Notes under the pieces: model-generated
What the model was told of the DNA's origin: nothing
Databases searched by the model: none
Seen by the model: the letters and a program-made list of their open reading frames with translations, nothing else
Assembly: GCA_024449915.1 (NCBI GenBank)
Contig: JAMZAV010000102.1
Coordinates: forward strand, 248,001 to 312,000
DNA: 64,000 nt
Reading direction: 5' to 3'
From: Sweltsa coloradensis
Taxonomy: Eukaryota; Arthropoda; Insecta; Plecoptera; Chloroperlidae
Part shown: positions 1 to 11,062 of the stretch, piece by piece
Position numbering within the stretch: the first letter of the stretch is position 1
How the letters are laid out: each line of letters begins with the position of its first letter
Position numbers and translations under genes: made by a program

Positions 1-1963
1 GTTGGCGTACGTTCGCAGTTGGTCCAACAGCGATTCTAGTTTTAACGTCCTAGAATGTTTTGCGTGGCTGGTAACCTAAATTGAGTTGTGTGGTTATCAT
101 GTGTTGTGATGGCAGTTATAACCTCACCTCAATCCGACTGGGCTGGACACACGCCCGTATCATCCGGATTAGAACCGGCGATATTGATATTGACAATCAA
201 TAATACGGAGGCTACAATGCCGACGTTAGTTTACATACACGTGTGTTTAATTTCTTCCGTATTCTTTCACAACTATTTTAAACACGTTTAAATAAATAAC
301 AATTAGCAATATATCTAATATATATTTATTTCTATATTTTATCGGGAATAGGTAAATAAATTGTTATTCGGGGCAAGTCAACTCCTCTTTCATTGTACTA
401 TTCCCGGGAAAGAACACAAATAATAACAATGAATTAATTTCCAACAATTTACATCTTAAATTAAGATAAACTTATCATAGTTTTGGAGCGCAAAAACGAT
501 TTGTGATCTAATTTGGGTAATCCATTAATTTTGACAAAATGTACATATGACTTACCGGTAAACCAAAAACGATACATTTATGTCTTGCGTTTGCTTAACA
601 GAAATCCTAATTTGTTCTTCATATATAGAGAAACATCATTACCAAATACGACTATCAAAGTTTATTCAATTGGTAAAGGAATTCGCATCTCATATTTATG
701 CGATTGTACTAACCGATTCCAATACACATGATTGATTCCCGTGCAGTAATTCGTGACATAATATTTCGTCCCGCGAACTCGCATTACATAAGAAACTAAC
801 GCGCGACACAACCATCTCAACATATTTCTGAGTGGCAAACAAGAAAGTATTCCGATCTTCTCAGTCAGTCTCTTGCTGACTCACGTCTTATCGCATTGGA
901 TGGCGTCTCTCCCACACCGCTATAAACGTCAAAAGCTGCCAGGGGCTAAATGTGCTGCACGGAACAGTTATGCCCGTAAAACCGCTCGGTACTTCCAGAA
1001 CGTTGTTGCTAGACTACATTTAATTATGTACTGTACAAGAGTAATACTCAAAGCAAGCAATTACGAAAATGTGACTGTGTTTTCATTGATCAAAATTTCA
1101 AAGGATCGATGAAAATTTGGATGTATGGGATTGTTATCAATGCTTACTGTAGAACCGGAAACATACACAATCAAACTCATAAATAATGTTTACCTTGATC
1201 TCATTTATCTGAAGACGTTTCTTTCACGGCAGGATTTAAAAAAACGTGTTTATTATTTACCACGTGGATAATGGGGTCATTTTACGGTTATCTCTTTTTG
1301 TGTTTGTAACAACACAATCAAAATATAAGTTTGCAATTTGCAAATAATTATGTATAATTAGAGAAAGGCGCACAATTTAATATGTGTTTTATGTGTTGTA
1401 TTTGGGTGAAATCTGCCAATTTAATAATTTGTAATAAGGTATGATATCTTTAATTTTACACGTGATGCATTTTATTGTATCAGTGGGCAATGGTGAGCAA
1501 ATGAACTATTTGAGAATGTATGTTTTCATTCGCTAAACAAACACAAAATGTTTACTCTTTGAACATTGTACTTCGTAACCATATAGGTATAAAATCAAAG
1601 CATAAACTTCATCACGTTGGCATTCCTCGAGAGAGCTGGCTCGACGCAGTAAGTGGATGAAAGTTACTGTAGGCGGATCTTGCTGCTAAATTAAAAACAA
1701 GACGTTGGTGACTACAAACTTGTGTAGCAATATCATACTATTTCCCTAAAGATGTTAACAAGGCATCCATTTTACTCAAGTCTAAAATAACCCGCACTTG
1801 AATGAAGGTACTTAATTTGCACGTTGTGAAATGAGGTGATTGGAAACTTTGCTTGTATGTTCAAGAATTACAAGTAATGTTGCTTGAAATTTCTTCCGGA
1901 ACAAATAATGGTACAACTACCTTTAAAAAAATCGCATTGGTTATATTAATGTTTAGAAAAACA
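1..1963. other. Non-coding stretch, no supported gene
   Basis: AT-rich single-copy-looking DNA. A slightly GC-richer patch at about 860-1020 holds a short open frame (873-1112, +) without recognisable domains or convincing splice sites. No tRNA, tandem repeat or transposon end was recognised. Probably intronic or intergenic. Confidence 0.5.
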
Positions 1964-2193
1964 CTAATAATTAAAAAAATGTATCTCTGATCTAGTTTGT
2001 AAGTAATGAGATCGATAAACATGTCCGGCGGGGACGCCAGCTGTGCAAAGATGTACTAAACCGTGGTCGTCAAAGGGTTGTGTTGTCAAGCATATCTGCA
2101 TAGGGGTATTTGTCGTGGTATGAGATGTGATGGGAAGTACACACAACGTGGAATTAACAGCATAGGGGCATTCCACATGGTGTGAGTGTAGGC
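1964..2193 (-). CDS. Candidate last exon of an unknown minus-strand gene
   Basis: On the minus strand an open frame runs about 76 codons from a plausible splice acceptor (CAACACTAG at 2202-2194) to a stop codon at 1964. Base composition is more coding-like than the flanks and the frame contains several Cys residues and a short His-Thr-rich part, but no family was recognised. It enters in phase 1 and could be joined to the candidate exon at 3029-3123 if that exon used the alternative donor one base into the ATC-G codon. No clear polyadenylation signal was identified downstream. An open frame of this length can occur by chance, so this is a weak call. Confidence 0.12.
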
Positions 2194-3028
2194 CTAGTGT
2201 TGATCGCTTTCACACTTTCGTCAATCACAAATTAGCATTTCTTTGTTTCTTGACCTGTATTTTAAACCTTTAAGAGAATCCATTGTTCTACAGTCATTCC
2301 AAACATTATTGTTATAAGATGAATCTACTAAGCTAAATACATTTTATTTCGTTATATACTGATTTAGATCATCCCAAGATTGTAAAATTATTTATTTCAT
2401 TTTTTGTGATGGAAGTGAAAATTGTGTTTAATTAAATTTTATAATTTTTGCTTTGAAATTCACTTGGAAATGATTTGGAATTTCATGTATGACGAATAGA
2501 CTATTGTTCTCTAGAATAAAACAATACTTTTACTGCAATTAAAGTTCTAGCCTTTGATATGGCGACCTGGTGTTCTAGGTTCTATGGCCAGCAGGACCCC
2601 AGGGCGAACAGTTTTATAATAATTTACTTCGACCCCATGCTATGGAGGTATTTTGTTACCATCAGTACCGTATGCCATACAGCGTACACACAAACAAGAA
2701 CAATGCCACACACAAACCGCACCACACTACCAAATATTCAAGTTGAAATTATGCCTGAACTACAGTAGGTCCATATCATATTACACTAACTGAAGTCAAC
2801 ACATTTTCATTATTACTATCAATCAGTAGATCTAGGATGGACAAATTGTATGGCACGAACCAGCGCGAAATTCAAACGATGCGTTTCACAAGTATTGGGT
2901 AGTATTAAGACATTCAGTAGTGTATGGTTAAGGAAATGTCCTTGAAAAGTTGTAAAAGCTGTTGGAAATTCAATCAAAATTATAATTCTCAATTTTGTAA
3001 CGTTTTAGATTTTAATACTGAAACTCAC
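2194..3028. other. Unassigned stretch between exon candidates
   Basis: Would be an intron if the flanking minus-strand exon candidates are real. A moderately GC-rich patch at 2555-2770 carries a short plus-strand open frame (2559-2768) with no recognisable product. Nothing else seen. Confidence 0.4.
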
Positions 3029-3123
3029 ACCGATACGCCAAATTTCGTTATCATCTGTATAGCCCAAAACATCCATATCTTTAAGACTTGCACTTTGAAC
3101 CGATGGTTTTCTAACTAGACATT
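3029..3123 (-). CDS. Candidate internal exon, unknown product
   Basis: On the minus strand this stretch is open and encodes about 31 residues rich in Asp and Lys, including a run reading LKDMDVLGYTDDNEIW. It is bounded by an acceptor-like CTTCTCTAG and by GTGAGT (3028-3023), a good donor. Further AG dinucleotides at 3116-3110 give alternative starts. With the innermost one, the frame continues from the 53-base candidate exon at 3495-3547 across an intron of about 370 bases. No domain or family was recognised. The call rests on splice signals plus an open frame, which chance can mimic at this size. Confidence 0.22.
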
Positions 3124-3494
3124 CTAGAGAAGTCTGGAGTTTCGTGAGGAGAAGATGGCAAGGAACGTACAACAGAATAACGAATACGGTATCGGAGACA
3201 CGTACCCGACGAAACCAATAACTAGAGGTCAAGCGAAGGGCATCCGTGCTTAAGAGTAACATGACAATGCTTTCAATCATTGTCACAGTAGACTTTCCAT
3301 TGTTTTATACATTCGTTTTGTATATTTTTTGCTTTCCTGAGTTTCCACTTGGAATGACAAGTCCGTTATTTCTGTTGAGTGTTGAGATAAAATGTAAATA
3401 CTGAGTGTGTGGGTTGAGAGGGAATTGGAATGCTCTTTCAAATCTAGGACATGGATAGGAAGATAATTGAACATTTTAAAAGAAATACACTTAC

Positions 3495-3547
3495 GTGCAA
3501 ATAACTACATGGTTGATTCCACTACATTCAAGTTGAATTATTTGTGC
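3495..3547 (-). CDS. Candidate small internal exon, unknown product
   Basis: Minus-strand 53-base stretch between an acceptor (GCTTTTGCGCAG, intron ending at 3548) and a strong donor (TTGCAC then GTAAGT at 3494-3489). Only one of the three frames is open and it gives 17 codons entering in phase 0 and leaving in phase 2. That phase fits the nearer alternative start of the next candidate exon at 3029-3123. No family recognised. Small size makes a chance match possible. Confidence 0.18.
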
Positions 3548-4445
3548 CTGCGCAAAAGCCTTCTCGAATATACGATAGTTTGATCAAACCTGGATTCTCA
3601 ATTTATTTATCTTAGTGAACAAATAATTGGTGGGCATGCAATTTTGTTTGTAGATCTCATAAATGATTTGCAGTAAGTAAATAAAAGCATGCCTAAATAC
3701 GTCTATACCTTTTTTTTAAGACATTATTCTCACAAACTAAAAACAAGTATTTTAAGTCAGCAATTATCTAATATTATAACATCCTATGCGCTCTACTGAT
3801 TATGTTTTGTAATAGTTTATTTTAACTGTACTCTGTGAAATGTTGGTGGGCTGGTGTTCTTTAGTAGTGTTCTGATCATTTTGTAAAAACACATCCAAGC
3901 AAACCTTCATCCCAGTTTTAAAAGAATACTTAGGCAATATTTGATTATAAATTAAATGTGTGGTGATTCAAAAACGCTAATGCTAATATGCACAATTTAC
4001 TATTATTTAAATGTAAAATATAATTAATATTTATTCAATGGACATGTCCTAAACTTAAAAAAAAAAATGAAAACGCTGTTGAGAAAAATTATTCTCCTTC
4101 ATTCTTAGCCATTTGTGCAGCATTAACAACTTCTGACAACATTAAACATTTTATTATAAAATATACATAAAAACTATTACTTCTTAAATGTATTTCGCCA
4201 TAGCTCGTGCATAATGTTTAACCATTACTACACTACATTAAATTTGCAAACTCTACACGCATTGTGTTCATTTGAGCATTGATGCAGTGGCATTTTCAAT
4301 TCCATTATCAATAAGTACTCGGTTTTCATTCTTAAGTCATAACCTCTGTGCCCTTACACTCTATGTTTCGTTTGTTTATATATATCATCTTGTAAGAATC
4401 AAATTACTGTCTTTCGGTTTACCACTTTTTAGATTCTTTATTGTA
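3548..4445. other. AT-rich unassigned stretch
   Basis: No gene, RNA or transposon end recognised. The open frame at 4272-4502 (+) is AT-rich and featureless. Confidence 0.5.
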
Positions 4446-4490
4446 TCTGACGTTTCGACTGGATTTTACCAATCTTTGTCAAAGACAGTA
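4446..4490. repeat. Possible Penelope-like element end fragment
   Basis: Contains CTGACGTTTCGACTGG followed by a short CTTTGTCAAAG palindrome. On the minus strand this reads as a CGAAACGTC core, resembling the conserved terminal (pseudo-LTR) segment of Penelope-like elements, where CGAAAC belongs to the hammerhead ribozyme core. Only this fragment is visible, so the call is weak. Confidence 0.2.
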
Positions 4491-4703
4491 AAGCGACTCT
4501 AATATAAAACTCAAATAAAAAAACAAAACAAGAGGGAACGATAATAAGAACACAAGCATGGCAACACATACAAGCAACCACGAAAACCTCAGAAAGTCCA
4601 TATATGTATATACATTACTATCTAATTATAAATTAATTATAATCTTGATCGAAATCACTGTGTGTATTACGTTAGTAAACCTTCAAAACACGATCATTTA
4701 CTA

Positions 4704-5104
4704 TAGTGTTGTGCAACCCCGAAATCTGGGGTCGGGTCGAGTATTTATTTACGATCTTCAAAAAGGTACCAGATTTTCGCGTAACGAAAAAATATTTTTA
4801 AAGGTTTGGTGGAGGTGCCGGTCCAGGATTTACAAACTTTTTTGGTGGAGGTGCCGGTCCAGACAATTTGTAATTGATAGCTTATACTATATTTTAAAAA
4901 AATTCCATTTAATGTATATCGAGACAATTTGAAAGGATTTAATTGCGAGGTGATAATGTTGTAAGATTCTTCACAAGTTCAATTCATGGTCCATTTTAAC
5001 ATACAGTATTACAACAGTCGCATTTTCCACCCGACCCGAAAACCCGAAGCAGTTAAGTACCCAAACCCGACTTGTCTGTCAAAACCTCCACCCGCGCAGC
5101 CCTA
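4704..5104. mobile_element. Degraded hAT-like MITE
   Basis: The left end reads TAGTGTTGTGCAACCCC. The right end, inverted, reads TAGGGCTGCGCGGGTGG. These resemble each other and the CAGNGNTGNGC-type ends of hAT transposons. Subterminal CCCGACCC and GGGTCGGG words recur at both sides. About 400 bp with no transposase coding capacity. I could not find a clean 8-bp target duplication (left flank CATTTACTA, right flank TTATTCAC), so the boundaries and the superfamily are tentative. Two tRNA-Ala-like 3'-end motifs lie inside. Confidence 0.35.
4807..4857 (-). repeat. Two tRNA-Ala 3'-end (CCA) motifs, 36 bp apart
   Basis: On the minus strand CCGGCACCTCCACCA occurs at 4821-4807 and 4857-4843, each preceded by CTGGA or CCTGGA and followed by an A run. 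The word equals the 3' side of the T stem, the acceptor strand, the discriminator and the post-transcriptional CCA of cytosolic tRNA-Ala as known in many animals. No upstream tRNA body is present. The same word recurs at 15530, 15586, 21365 and 49360. Confidence 0.5.
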
Positions 5105-5469
5105 TTATTCACGTTTTAAAAATAAAACTCTACGTATTCAGATATGATTTTCAGAATGAAACACGCGTAGGCCACGTTTTCTCCCTCGTCTCAAGCTAGT
5201 GTGACAGACGCGTGATTGGCAACTTATTCCTGCGCGGTGTGCATGCGTAAATGAATATTTAAACTGTTATCAAGTCAACCTTGGAGGGCGACAAACCCCG
5301 TCTGCAACTTAAACTCTAAACGAACACACTTGAGATGATCACGCGCGGAAAAATATAACACCATGCATGTTTACTAATACATTAATTTAGCGAGGTTCAT
5401 TTGATGGGCGTGAGCGTAGATTAGGTTTACATGCACCGCTTCACACGTTTATTATTAAGATATTAAAAG

Positions 5470-5710
5470 ATTTGTTATGAGAGGGGCTGCGTGTCGTGCC
5501 GGTTGGGCCGGGGTAGGGGAGGGTGTAGTGCGCAAGGCTCGGCGTGCTCGCGGTGTAGTAGGCGACCAGCGACTAGCGGATGACGCTCTCAGTCGCGGAC
5601 GAACATCGTCCCCGCATCGATGGCAACGCCTCGCGCCAACATGGCAGCGCATACTACGCGGCATGTGCCGATCCTCCTGCGACTCGCTATACTCAGCCAC
5701 TTTTTTAAAG
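5470..5710 (+). promoter_or_regulatory. Small CpG-rich island around a putative first exon
   Basis: About 240 bases are strikingly GC- and CpG-rich compared with the AT-rich surroundings. The island covers the candidate signal-peptide exon. A transcription start at its left part is an inference. No TATA box was identified in the AT-rich sequence just upstream with any confidence. Both strands are open here (5477-5734 + and 5455-5721 -), which is expected from high GC and is not evidence for two genes. Confidence 0.4.
5620..5710 (+). CDS. Candidate first coding exon with signal-peptide-like start
   Basis: From ATG at 5620 the frame runs 30 codons plus one base to a donor AAAG then GTAGGAA at 5711. 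A second in-frame ATG at 5641 has the better initiation context (A at -3, G at +4), and starts at either give a short basic N terminus followed by a hydrophobic stretch, VPILLRLAIL, near residues 16-25. This looks like a signal peptide, although it is interrupted by an Arg. The exon would leave in phase 1. The next convincing acceptor (CCTCCCTCAG at 6413) leads into a stop within eight codons in that phase, so exon 2 was not found and the intron may be long. The product cannot be named. Confidence 0.35.
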
Positions 5711-8700
5711 GTAGGAAACAATTTAACGACATGAATTAATTTGAATTAGAATTTCATTAATTTAACATTTTATTTAAACTTCTTGGTGTTGTAAATATTT
5801 TAATTTATTCGCCATGTAATTCGGATATAATTAGCAAACTTTTTTTTAAATAATTTATTATATTACATGACAATTTAAAGTGTTAATCTTAATTGACATG
5901 TGTGCGGCGGGAGGGGACTGAAGCATTATTTTAAGCCGAAACGACAAACGCGGCCAACATTTTAATTAGAATGCGGGAAAATAAACTGGCCATGTTTATG
6001 TCAAAGTGTTCAACATATATTTTACAGAAAACGTTTTAAAATGCTTTTTACAAAGTCTAATTAAATTTGTCTAATTGGGTGTCAGATTGGCGAGTATGTC
6101 TATTATGAAACGAGAAGAGTCCGCTTTCATTGTTGTTATACGGTCAAACAACGCAAAGTTTTAAATTACTAGACATAATTTATAAGTTAAGTGTAAGTTT
6201 GCCTTTGTAGATAAGGGGGTTTAACATCGTTGTGGTGAAATCGATTTTGTTATTGGATAATATGATTGCTTTAATTAGGGCTTTGGTTCTTGGTGAAATT
6301 CCGATCATGTCGCGGTTGCTTGCATGCAAGAACCATCCCCTTATAATTACAGTACGCGTCGGCGAGGGGTAGCTGGATTACCCAACCGAGCCCGCCTACC
6401 CCTCCCTCAGATAAAACGGCGACTGGCAAATAATCTAAAGCAATTTTGATTATATATTAATAACACGCCTGTCTAAAACTAAAACGCGCAAATTTGACGA
6501 ATTTTATTTATAGAGGAAAAATTTGTTCCTGAAACACATATTAGAAGTAAAAGTTAAAATGAATTGCGAAAGAGTTTTAAATTGTGATGGATATTTTCTA
6601 CGCCGTAGAGAGATATGTAAGAAGCCAAGCGCCACTGAACGCCTGTTGAGTCTATCCCATCGATCTTATTATTATATCCACCAAGTGCAGTTTGGTGTTC
6701 ACAAAAATGACGTGACAAGAATTGATTTTGGCAAACTTGTCAAAATGATCACACCTTACCTATCGCTGATTCCCTTGCCTTCTATGCAGACATAGCTAGG
6801 GTCTCAGAGGTGGTTTCTTATTTCTTATGCCTAAAAATATACTATTGTATCGTTGCCGTTTAAAATTTATGTCATTATAGACTTTGTTTCTGTTTGTTTC
6901 TATTTTCTTTTTTATATTCTTAAAAAGGGTTTGCATTAAAAGTTATTTGAAAGTTGAACTGTATCACATCTTGTAAATGACTCGTTTCCAACTTACTATA
7001 ACACGTAAACATAACAAATATACTCAGTTACTTTTAATTCATCATGTAATGTTTACTCGGAATCATTTAGACAAAATGGACATCACAAATCATTAAATAT
7101 TGGTTCACTCATATTTTGTTTTTCAAACAATACTCACATGGTCCCAAAGAAGTTACGATTAAGAATAAACTAGCATTTTATGCAATTGTAGAGCAATATT
7201 ATAATGCCCTAAATTTGTTAACGATTTAAATATGTGGTATTTTAGTTCATGAAAATTTATTGATTATGTAGGAAACATCATCAATGTAAAATTTTAGACC
7301 TATTTCATAACAATTTAAAATAAACACAACTGCATGCCAAGTAAGTGTATAGCGATTAAAACATCAACGATTTTCACATGGATTCATTGCGCAACATTCA
7401 TTAGTGGATATATTATATAAACGAAATGAAATTTGTGTCGGACAGATATGTTAAATAATGACAGTGTATGAGTTGAAGAGATTGCTTATAATTCCAATTA
7501 TTATATTCCAAACTGTGTTATTTAAAATATAAAAGTCGACGAAAATTAATGAAAACCCGAAAGAGCGGCTTTTGTTAATATTAGACCATAAGCCATATCA
7601 GCAGCACTCAAAAATCACAGCGTAAACAGTAATAAATGTCAAAATCATAAACTAATGAACTCAGTTATTTCGACTTAAGCGGATAAAAATTTGTTACATT
7701 TCTGATGATGTCTAAACCATCCTTTTACGAATCGCTTTATAAACAGTTTGATCAGTAGAATTGTATTTGTATCTGCAGAGACGGTGTTCAGTTGAAATAC
7801 TATTAACGCGGTATACGCTACGAAGCTAGTCTTAACTAGACAGTTTCAGTAAACGCACGTTCAATACAAGCAATCACAAAAAGGCACAGTTTTATTTTTT
7901 ATGGGTCTGGTTCTGACTCTGTGTACTGATTTTGTGACAGAAACTTAATTCGCCATCTTTCTCCAGAAACACGATATTGTTAAATAAAGTTAACGCACTT
8001 TCATCAGATGATTATACAACTGATAACGGGTTAACTTCTGCTCTAACTAGATCTATATCTACGCGTAATCAATTATAGTTTGTAAATACCGATAATTCAT
8101 AAAAAAAATTAACAGTTTCTGATAAAATTTTACATTTCGATGCTTTTCGCAAAAAAGTTTATTCAAGAGAGCGAAACATACTTCAAGGTGCAAGTAAACT
8201 AACAAAGATAACTATCTGTTGAACTGGTATAAGCTGAACTTTCTCCCTGCTTATTTAATTTGATAAACACACATCTCTATTGGTTTGTGCGTTTTGCCAT
8301 GTATAAGAAATGAATTATCTCATATAACTTTATTCATCACAACGCATTCTATAATATTACAAAAATTATATTGAAATATGTATATTATTTAACGTCTATC
8401 TTATAAACACAACTCATAGGTTCACATCGAATCGTTGCATATCGGTTTCGAAGTTACTGCCGACCTGACACTGCTGATAACAGGAATAAGATCATGGGCG
8501 TTTCCGAACATTTTACTTGCTCGGTTTTTAATACTTTGTCTGGGTCTTGGCGTGGGTCAAGATATAGATCTTGTTCTTGTTAATAGATTGTAGATTTAGG
8601 ACATCGTGTTGATACTTGATACTTTGGCAACAGATTTCTCACGGTAGGCCTTCATATCCACAATGCTCTGGAAACACTAATCACGACCTAATTATCTACG

Positions 8701-9747
8701 TGCTGGCAGTATTCAGATACGTCTGTAGATTCTTGGTCAACTCTCTAGCATGAGTGGAAAACATAATATAATAAACAGCTCACGGTAGACTTGTCTGTAA
8801 AATAAGGTAAAAACAAGTAAATTCAATAAATCTGCATTACTGCCTAGCACTCAAGCACTCTCCGATTACTAGCATTAACTTTCAAAATCTGCTCCCACGT
8901 TTTTGGCAAATGAGACTAAGCTTCTTATACCTCATTATTGCAACTTTGATGAGAATGGTTTCGTTTCTGTATATTTTCAAGTCCAAAACGAATCTAAGCT
9001 CCAATTTATTTCGTGCCTTGGCTGAGAAACTACATGTTAGGCAATATAGGACTACATGCAGTGTTGTTAGAAGTAGGAAAAGAATATATTTAATATCGCG
9101 GGATTGTTGACAAATTTACATTTTTACAACATTTTGGTACTTTTATAAAATCTTCAGTAAATATGACTTAGGGATTTTTCTTTTTTCATTTCGAGTAGTG
9201 ACTCCGTCATGTTTAAATCATGCTTTAATAGAATATTATTTTCATATTTTATGGGAACCTGATTCGTAAACAAGTATTTAACATTCGTTTTTGTATTGCT
9301 TCTTGCTATTTTTGCTGTTTTAGCTTGTTAATAATGCTCCGTAAAACAGAATACGAGACCCAATTAAAACATTTGGTACGGCATAAACATTCATTTGAAT
9401 AGAAATATTTCAACTCACTAATGCGGGCTTAAATCTTGTCAATGCTAGGAAATATGTAGTTTATATTATATATTAACTGTACGAAAGTTGTAAATGGAAT
9501 GTTTTGTGGGTGTGCAAAAGCATGGAAGCCAACGCTATATTTACAACCACCACAAGCATTCTGTGCTAGCATAGTATGAAGACGGTCTTGTACAATCCAT
9601 CTTAACTAATGTTTAATGCTTGTTTTAACCCGGTTCATGCATAAAGCCCAAGTGCATGGAATTGGCACCGTACAAAACATACCGTCCTTGAGCAACCCTG
9701 ATCTCAGCAAGCTTTGGTATTCATCACCTTAGTTAGCTCTTCACATT
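5711..9747. other. Long non-coding stretch, possibly first intron
   Basis: AT-rich DNA with no tRNA, satellite or transposon ends recognised. A pyrimidine-rich acceptor-like block lies at 6390-6413, followed by stops in the needed frame. An open frame at 6523-6795 (+) follows an acceptor-like TTTATTTATAG at 6513, but its phase does not match the exon at 5620-5710, so it was not called. Confidence 0.45.
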
Positions 9748-10146
9748 CTATACTATTTCTTTATAAATTAGTGTTATAAGTGATGTAAAGAAGACATTTC
9801 TTTGAAATGCAAAACCTTTCAAACTGGATTCTATATGTTCTTCCACCAGGAAAAAAGCTGACATCATGTTAGAGTAAAATATTTCCTCATTGTGGAAGTT
9901 GCTTTTTAATACTTTGTCGGGTAACGTGTGATCCGACTGACGTGAAGAGCTGTCATCATTGGGCGTGGCGGGGCGGGATGAAAACATTGGTTTAGAATGC
10001 ATGTAGCAAGCGACGGATATGACCAGCGTGACGCCATACGTGTCCGAACTAGACATCCCATCAACCGGAAATAACGCATCATTTATCCATGCATCATAAT
10101 CAGCGCCGAAAAAACTAACCGCTAATACGGTAATAATGTAGCGCAT
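9748..10146 (-). CDS. Candidate secreted-protein ORF or first exon, unknown
   Basis: Minus-strand ATG-initiated frame of 132 codons, the longest open frame here not built from a simple repeat. Residues 1-15 (MRYIITVLAVSFFGA) look like a signal peptide with a plausible cleavage site. Residues 16-80 are acidic, polar and of near-balanced base composition, while the last 50 codons are AT-rich like the flanks. It may therefore be a first exon that ends before the stop, for example near the codons for LPDK, where a weak GTATTA donor occurs. No homologue was recognised. Confidence 0.25.
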   Translation of the reverse strand: MRYIITVLAVSFFGADYDAWINDALFPVDGMSSSDTYGVTLVISVACYMHSKPMFSSRPATPNDDSSSRQSDHTLPDKVLKSNFHNEEIFYSNMMSAFFLVEEHIESSLKGFAFQRNVFFTSLITLIYKEIV

Positions 10147-10504
10147 GTGTTAAATAGCATATACATTTTTATAACAAAGTGAATTGTTGAGGTTATATTA
10201 TATATTTCCTTGTCGACTCTAAACATACTGTAGGGATCAATTGATTTGAGAGATAGTCTAAAATGTATTTTATAAACTTTTGCATTGTGATTTTTCATCA
10301 AATCGATTTATCAATGTCAACATGTCCGGAAAATAGAATTGCATACAGGCAGCTTTGCATGATATAGGTACACAACCGTTAAACATATGAAACATTTTTG
10401 TTTTGCACAATTTCAATTTGTTGTTTATTATACCATCTTATATGTTGCATGTGCATTTTCTTCGAAATTCCTTACATAGGCACAGCTTTTAATCAATGTA
10501 TTGT

Positions 10505-10926
10505 ATTTTGTGTGGCTCGTTGGTCTTGTAGCTAGCCTACCTGCTTCCAATGTAGAAGGTCTTGGGTTCGATTCCCGCTAAAGTCAAAATTTTTTTAACA
10601 TTTGATTTGGACATAAGCCCATCAGTTCTTGTCTTAGGAATTTGTAAACGGTGACTTTGGAGCCGTCCTAGCAACGAGGAACATAATGAATTAAAAGTTG
10701 TTCTAAATCGGCCTTGTTGATTCTGGTGTTGATCCGCGGGTGTTCGCACTGTCCATGCTACTGATTGCTATATTTCCTATTAAACAATATCGATCTTTGG
10801 TTGGTTATCGTTCACTCGTCGATTGCGTCGGGGCCTACAGGGTTGGCTTGGTCTCTTTGGATTACTGTCCCCCACTGAAAATAAGTTGTGTGACTGAGTG
10901 GGTAGATGGGTAGACTCTAAATACGG
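10505..10926 (+). mobile_element. tRNA-headed SINE, family S1 copy 1
   Basis: The head (10509-10583) has a box-A-like TGGCTCGTTGGT and a perfect box B, GGGTTCGATTCCC. The body contains AAACGGTGACTTTGGAGCCG and CCTTGTTGATTCTGGTG. The end carries CCCACTGAAAATAAGTTGTG and GGGTAGACTCTAAATACGG. The same three blocks in the same order occur in reverse at 26082-26385, so this is one SINE family with a tRNA head, a core and a fixed 3' end. No coding potential. Confidence 0.6.
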
Positions 10927-11062
10927 TTTTATTTATTTAAATTATTTAAAATTAACGTTATCTGAAGATTGAAAACAATGCAATCATAGAAAAGGCTAAC
11001 AAACTGACGTTGAAATTTATTGCTTACAATTTTAAATGACTATTCAAACAATGAAGGCATAA

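Noticed and set aside
4807..4857. LTR retrotransposon primer-binding site for tRNA-Ala
   Set aside because: The plus-strand form TGGTGGAGGTGCCGG would fit a primer-binding site, but it occurs twice 36 bases apart with no LTRs, and elsewhere the word is tandem in the opposite sense. Not fully excluded.
6414..6440. Second exon for the signal-peptide exon at 5620
   Set aside because: The acceptor CCTCCCTCAG is good, but in the required phase the frame stops after about seven codons.
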